Shown here piece by piece: positions 61,728-64,000 of a stretch of 64,000 nucleotides of DNA. The stretch is taken from positions 310,001-374,000 of the forward strand of contig NZ_CP195100.1 of assembly GCF_051175315.1 (NCBI RefSeq). The letters run 5' to 3'. Source of the stretch: Tundrisphaera sp051175315. Its GTDB lineage: Bacteria; Planctomycetota; Planctomycetia; Isosphaerales; Isosphaeraceae. Within the stretch, counting starts at the first letter, position 1, and each line of letters starts with the position of its first letter. The notes beneath the pieces are model-generated. The model saw only the letters and a program-made list of their open reading frames with translations, was not told the origin of the DNA and made no database searches. The translations under genes and the position numbers were made by a program.

Positions 61728-62891
61728 ATGGCCTACAGCACGACGGTGAGCCGGCACAAGGTGCGCGAGGTCGGCATCGGCGACCAGGTGGTCGGCGGCG
61801 ACAAGCCGATCCTGGTCCAGTCGATGACGACGACCAACACCTTCGACATCGAGGAGACGATCGCCCAGATCCACCGGCTCGAAGAGGCCGGGTGCGAGAT
61901 GGTCCGCGTGACCGTCCCCAAGAAGGCCGACGTGGAAGCCTGCGCCGCGATCAAGCCGAGGATCAAGCTGCCGCTCATCGCCGACATCCACTTCGACTAT
62001 CGGATGGCGCTGGCCTGCCTGGACGCCACCACCGCCGACGGCAAGAGGGCCGTGGACAAGATCCGGATCAACCCGGGCAACATCGGCGGGGTGGAGCGGT
62101 TCAAGGAGGTCGTCCGCAAGGCCCGCGACAAGGGCGTGCCGATGCGGATCGGGGTTAACTCCGGCAGCCTGGAAAAGGACCTGATCGAGAAGTACGGCTT
62201 CCCCTGCCCCGAGGCGATGGTCGAGAGCGCCCTGCGGGCCATCGAGATCTGCGAGTCGCTGGATTACCGCCAGATCATCGTCTCGCTCAAGGCCAGCCAC
62301 GTCCCGACCGCCGTCGAGTGCTACACCCAGTTCGCCGCCCAGAGCGGCTACCCGACCCACGTCGGGATCACCGAGGCGGGCTCGCGCGAGTACGGCACGC
62401 TCAAGAGTTCGGCGGGCATCGGCGCGATCCTCCTGCGGGGCATCGGCGACACGATCCGGGTCTCCCTGCTGGGCGACCCGGTCCCGGAGATCGCCGCCGG
62501 CTTCGACATCCTCCGCGCCTGCGACCGCCGGGTGAACCGGCCCGAGGTGGTCGCCTGCCCGACCTGCGGCCGGCTCGACATCGACCTGGAGCGGATCGTC
62601 GCCGAGGTCGAGGCCAAGATGGCCCACCTCAAGGACCCCCTGCGGATCAGCATCCTCGGCTGCCTGGTCAACGGCTTCGGCGAGGCCAAAGAGGCCGACC
62701 TCGGCATCGCCGCCGGCTCGGGCAAGGGCGTCATCTTCAAAAGGGGCGTGCCGATCCGCCACGTCAAGGAGGCCGACATGGTGGAGGCCCTCCTCGAAGA
62801 AGTCGCCCGGTTCGCCGAGGACACCCCGGCCCTCAAGTCGTTCCAGGACAAGGCCGACCGTAAGGCCGCCGCCCTCACCGTGATCAACTAG
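61728..62891 (+). CDS. ispG: 4-hydroxy-3-methylbut-2-en-1-yl diphosphate synthase
   Basis: The 387-residue protein matches bacterial IspG: DKPILVQSMTTTNTFDIEET, HRLEEAGCEMVRVTVP, PLIADIHFDYRMAL, RINPGNIGG and the Fe-S domain with C277 and C280 (ACPTCGRLDIDLE) and C312 (ILGCLVNGFGEAKEADLG). It converts MEcPP to HMBPP, the penultimate step of the MEP isoprenoid pathway, in the cytoplasm with a [4Fe-4S] cluster. It is a single-gene unit; its end overlaps a convergent methyltransferase gene by four bases. Confidence 0.97.
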   Translation: MAYSTTVSRHKVREVGIGDQVVGGDKPILVQSMTTTNTFDIEETIAQIHRLEEAGCEMVRVTVPKKADVEACAAIKPRIKLPLIADIHFDYRMALACLDATTADGKRAVDKIRINPGNIGGVERFKEVVRKARDKGVPMRIGVNSGSLEKDLIEKYGFPCPEAMVESALRAIEICESLDYRQIIVSLKASHVPTAVECYTQFAAQSGYPTHVGITEAGSREYGTLKSSAGIGAILLRGIGDTIRVSLLGDPVPEIAAGFDILRACDRRVNRPEVVACPTCGRLDIDLERIVAEVEAKMAHLKDPLRISILGCLVNGFGEAKEADLGIAAGSGKGVIFKRGVPIRHVKEADMVEALLEEVARFAEDTPALKSFQDKADRKAAALTVIN

Positions 62892-63775
62892 CCGACCCGG
62901 CGGGCGACGTAGACCTGGGCCACGTCGTCCTCGGTCGTCGGGCCGAATCGGACCTCGACCTCGAACCCGGCCCGCCGGACGAGGTCGGGGAAATCGGCCC
63001 CGAACTCGGTGAAGACCGGGTAGCCGACATCCCCGCCGGGATGGCAGATCGGCGGGGCCAGGTCGACCTTCGTCCCGTCCGGTTCGAGCCGGGCGCGGGC
63101 GAAAGTGAGCGGGACGCCCGGTAATAATGGGACGGTGAAGACGTGCCGCCCGCCGGGGGCCAGGACGCGGCGGATCTCCCGCAGAGCGGCTTCCAGGTCG
63201 GGCACGTGCTCCAGCGTCTCGGACGTGAGCACCAGGTCGAACGCCCCATCCGGATAGGTCAACCGGGTCAGGTCCTCGCTCCGGACCCCATCGATGACGC
63301 TCCCCGGTTCGGCCCCGTCGCGGTAGTCCGACGCCTCGAACCGGGGCAGTCGGGCCAGGATTTCGTGGAGCCCTTCGACCCGGTTGAACTCGGCCACCCG
63401 GAGCGATCGGGCCGCCGCAGTTTCGACCCAATCCGCCATCGATCGGGCGGGCCGAACATCGGTCGGATACAGATCGAGCAGGACGCGGGCCAGCCGCCGG
63501 GCCCGGAGCTTGGCCCCGCAATGTGAGCAGTCGTCGGTCTCTTTGTGGACGACCGCCGTCGCGACCCGGGTCGTCAACCCCCACCGCCTCCGCAACTCGG
63601 CCGGGATCGCCCGGGGTCGGTGGAGATACAAGGCCAACGTGCCGCAAACCTCGCAGCGACCCCAGCGACGTTGGCCGATCGAGCCGGCCACCTCGCCCAC
63701 CTTCCAGGCGAGGTGATGACCGCCGTTCCAGGCGGGTAAGAGCAACCGTTTGAGCCAGAGGGGAGGTCGGGGCAT
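62888..63775 (-). CDS. class I SAM-dependent methyltransferase with N-terminal zinc ribbon
   Basis: The 295-residue protein starts MPRPPLWLKRLLLPAWNGGH. An N-terminal CEVCGTL...CSHCGAKLRARRLARVL pair of CxxC motifs suggests a zinc ribbon. The methyltransferase core has SLRVAEFNRVEGLHEILARL as a degenerate motif I, DLVLTSETLEHVPDLEAALR and RRVLAPGGRHVFTVP. The family uses SAM; the substrate is unknown, possibly a sugar or lipid as in similar zinc-bearing sugar methyltransferases. It is convergent with ispG. Confidence 0.85.
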   Translation of the reverse strand: MPRPPLWLKRLLLPAWNGGHHLAWKVGEVAGSIGQRRWGRCEVCGTLALYLHRPRAIPAELRRRWGLTTRVATAVVHKETDDCSHCGAKLRARRLARVLLDLYPTDVRPARSMADWVETAAARSLRVAEFNRVEGLHEILARLPRFEASDYRDGAEPGSVIDGVRSEDLTRLTYPDGAFDLVLTSETLEHVPDLEAALREIRRVLAPGGRHVFTVPLLPGVPLTFARARLEPDGTKVDLAPPICHPGGDVGYPVFTEFGADFPDLVRRAGFEVEVRFGPTTEDDVAQVYVARRVG

Positions 63776-63787
63776 GGCCGGCGGGGC

Positions 63788-64000
63788 TCAATCCTCGAAG
63801 AGGTCGGCCACGGCCACGCGGAACCCGGGCAGGTAGGGGTCGGCCGACAGTTCATCGCCGATGGAATACGACCTGGCGGGGTGATCCGGCCGATGGACCA
63901 TGACGATGCGGAAGTCGGGATCGACGACCCACACGACCGAGCCCGATTGGAGGTACGCCTCGACCTTGGCCACAACATCCTCATGCTTGTCCGATGGCGA
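63788..64000 (-). CDS. Uma2 (DUF820) family endonuclease-like protein, C-terminal part
   Basis: The gene is cut by the window edge; 70 codons are visible. The sequence SPSDKHEDVVAKVEAYLQSG followed by SVVWVVDPDFRIVMVHRP matches the late part of Uma2/DUF820 proteins, which have a PD-(D/E)XK nuclease-like fold and are expanded in planctomycetes and cyanobacteria. The GTG at 63973 is internal, not the start. Nuclease activity has not been shown for most members. Confidence 0.85.
   Translation of the reverse strand, partial: SPSDKHEDVVAKVEAYLQSGSVVWVVDPDFRIVMVHRPDHPARSYSIGDELSADPYLPGFRVAVADLFED

Overview
The window reads as chromosomal DNA of a high-GC planctomycete, most likely from the Isosphaeraceae or a close relative. 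The evidence is family content: two pairs of a cytochrome-c-type DUF1549/DUF1553 protein with a Tat-exported DUF1501 protein, three DUF1559 proteins (two with a prepilin-type N-terminus), a beta-helix/Calx-beta surface protein with a planctomycete-type N-terminal motif, and many small clade-specific membrane proteins. About 54 genes or gene remnants are supported. I see no tRNA, rRNA or CRISPR array.

Layout. 1-5.4 kb: an exported HAD dehalogenase and the first DUF1549/DUF1553-DUF1501 pair. 5.4-8.8 kb: a translationally coupled radical-SAM / DUF4130-UDG module, bracketed by two decayed IS630-type transposase remnants. 8.9-17 kb: small membrane proteins, two adjacent DUF1990 genes, an NAD-dependent epimerase, NAD(P)HX dehydratase, a flavin-dependent LLM oxidoreductase and a GH15 glucoamylase. 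17.5-25.1 kb: a tripartite RND efflux system in which the TolC-like lipoprotein carries a C-terminal LysM domain. 25.3-31.5 kb: a GH105-like hydrolase, then ahcY behind an SAH riboswitch, and the sulfate-activation genes cysD-cysNC. 31.7-36.7 kb: two convergent secreted proteins sharing an N-terminal motif. 37-44.5 kb: a PhoD-type phosphatase, a YezD-like protein, a DUF1559 protein and the second DUF1549/DUF1553-DUF1501 pair.

44.6-54.3 kb: a BlaI-type repressor and an M56 peptidase sensor behind a nested palindrome, then a cobalamin riboswitch with its own promoter leading a DUF1559 pseudopilin gene, small exported proteins, an EEP-fold nuclease/phosphatase running antisense into a rhomboid protease gene, and a coupled membrane/glycosyltransferase cluster. 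54.4-64 kb: larC, a HAD hydrolase, a VapBC-like pair with a frameshifted toxin, an HD protein, nicotinamidase, a 50-residue DUF2256 zinc protein whose 3' end is part of a triplicated DNA motif, a FAD oxidoreductase, an ADP-ribosylglycohydrolase, ispG, a zinc-ribbon methyltransferase and the end of a Uma2-type gene.

The most unusual signals are (i) the UDG domain that keeps its Fe-S cysteines but lacks the UdgX Arg-Ile-His loop, inside an IS-flanked module; (ii) a complete B12 riboswitch controlling a pseudopilin-like gene; (iii) an SAH riboswitch on ahcY; and (iv) chimeric envelope proteins (TolC-LysM, M56 peptidase with a secretin-like tail). Several promoters share an identical TTGACC -35 element.
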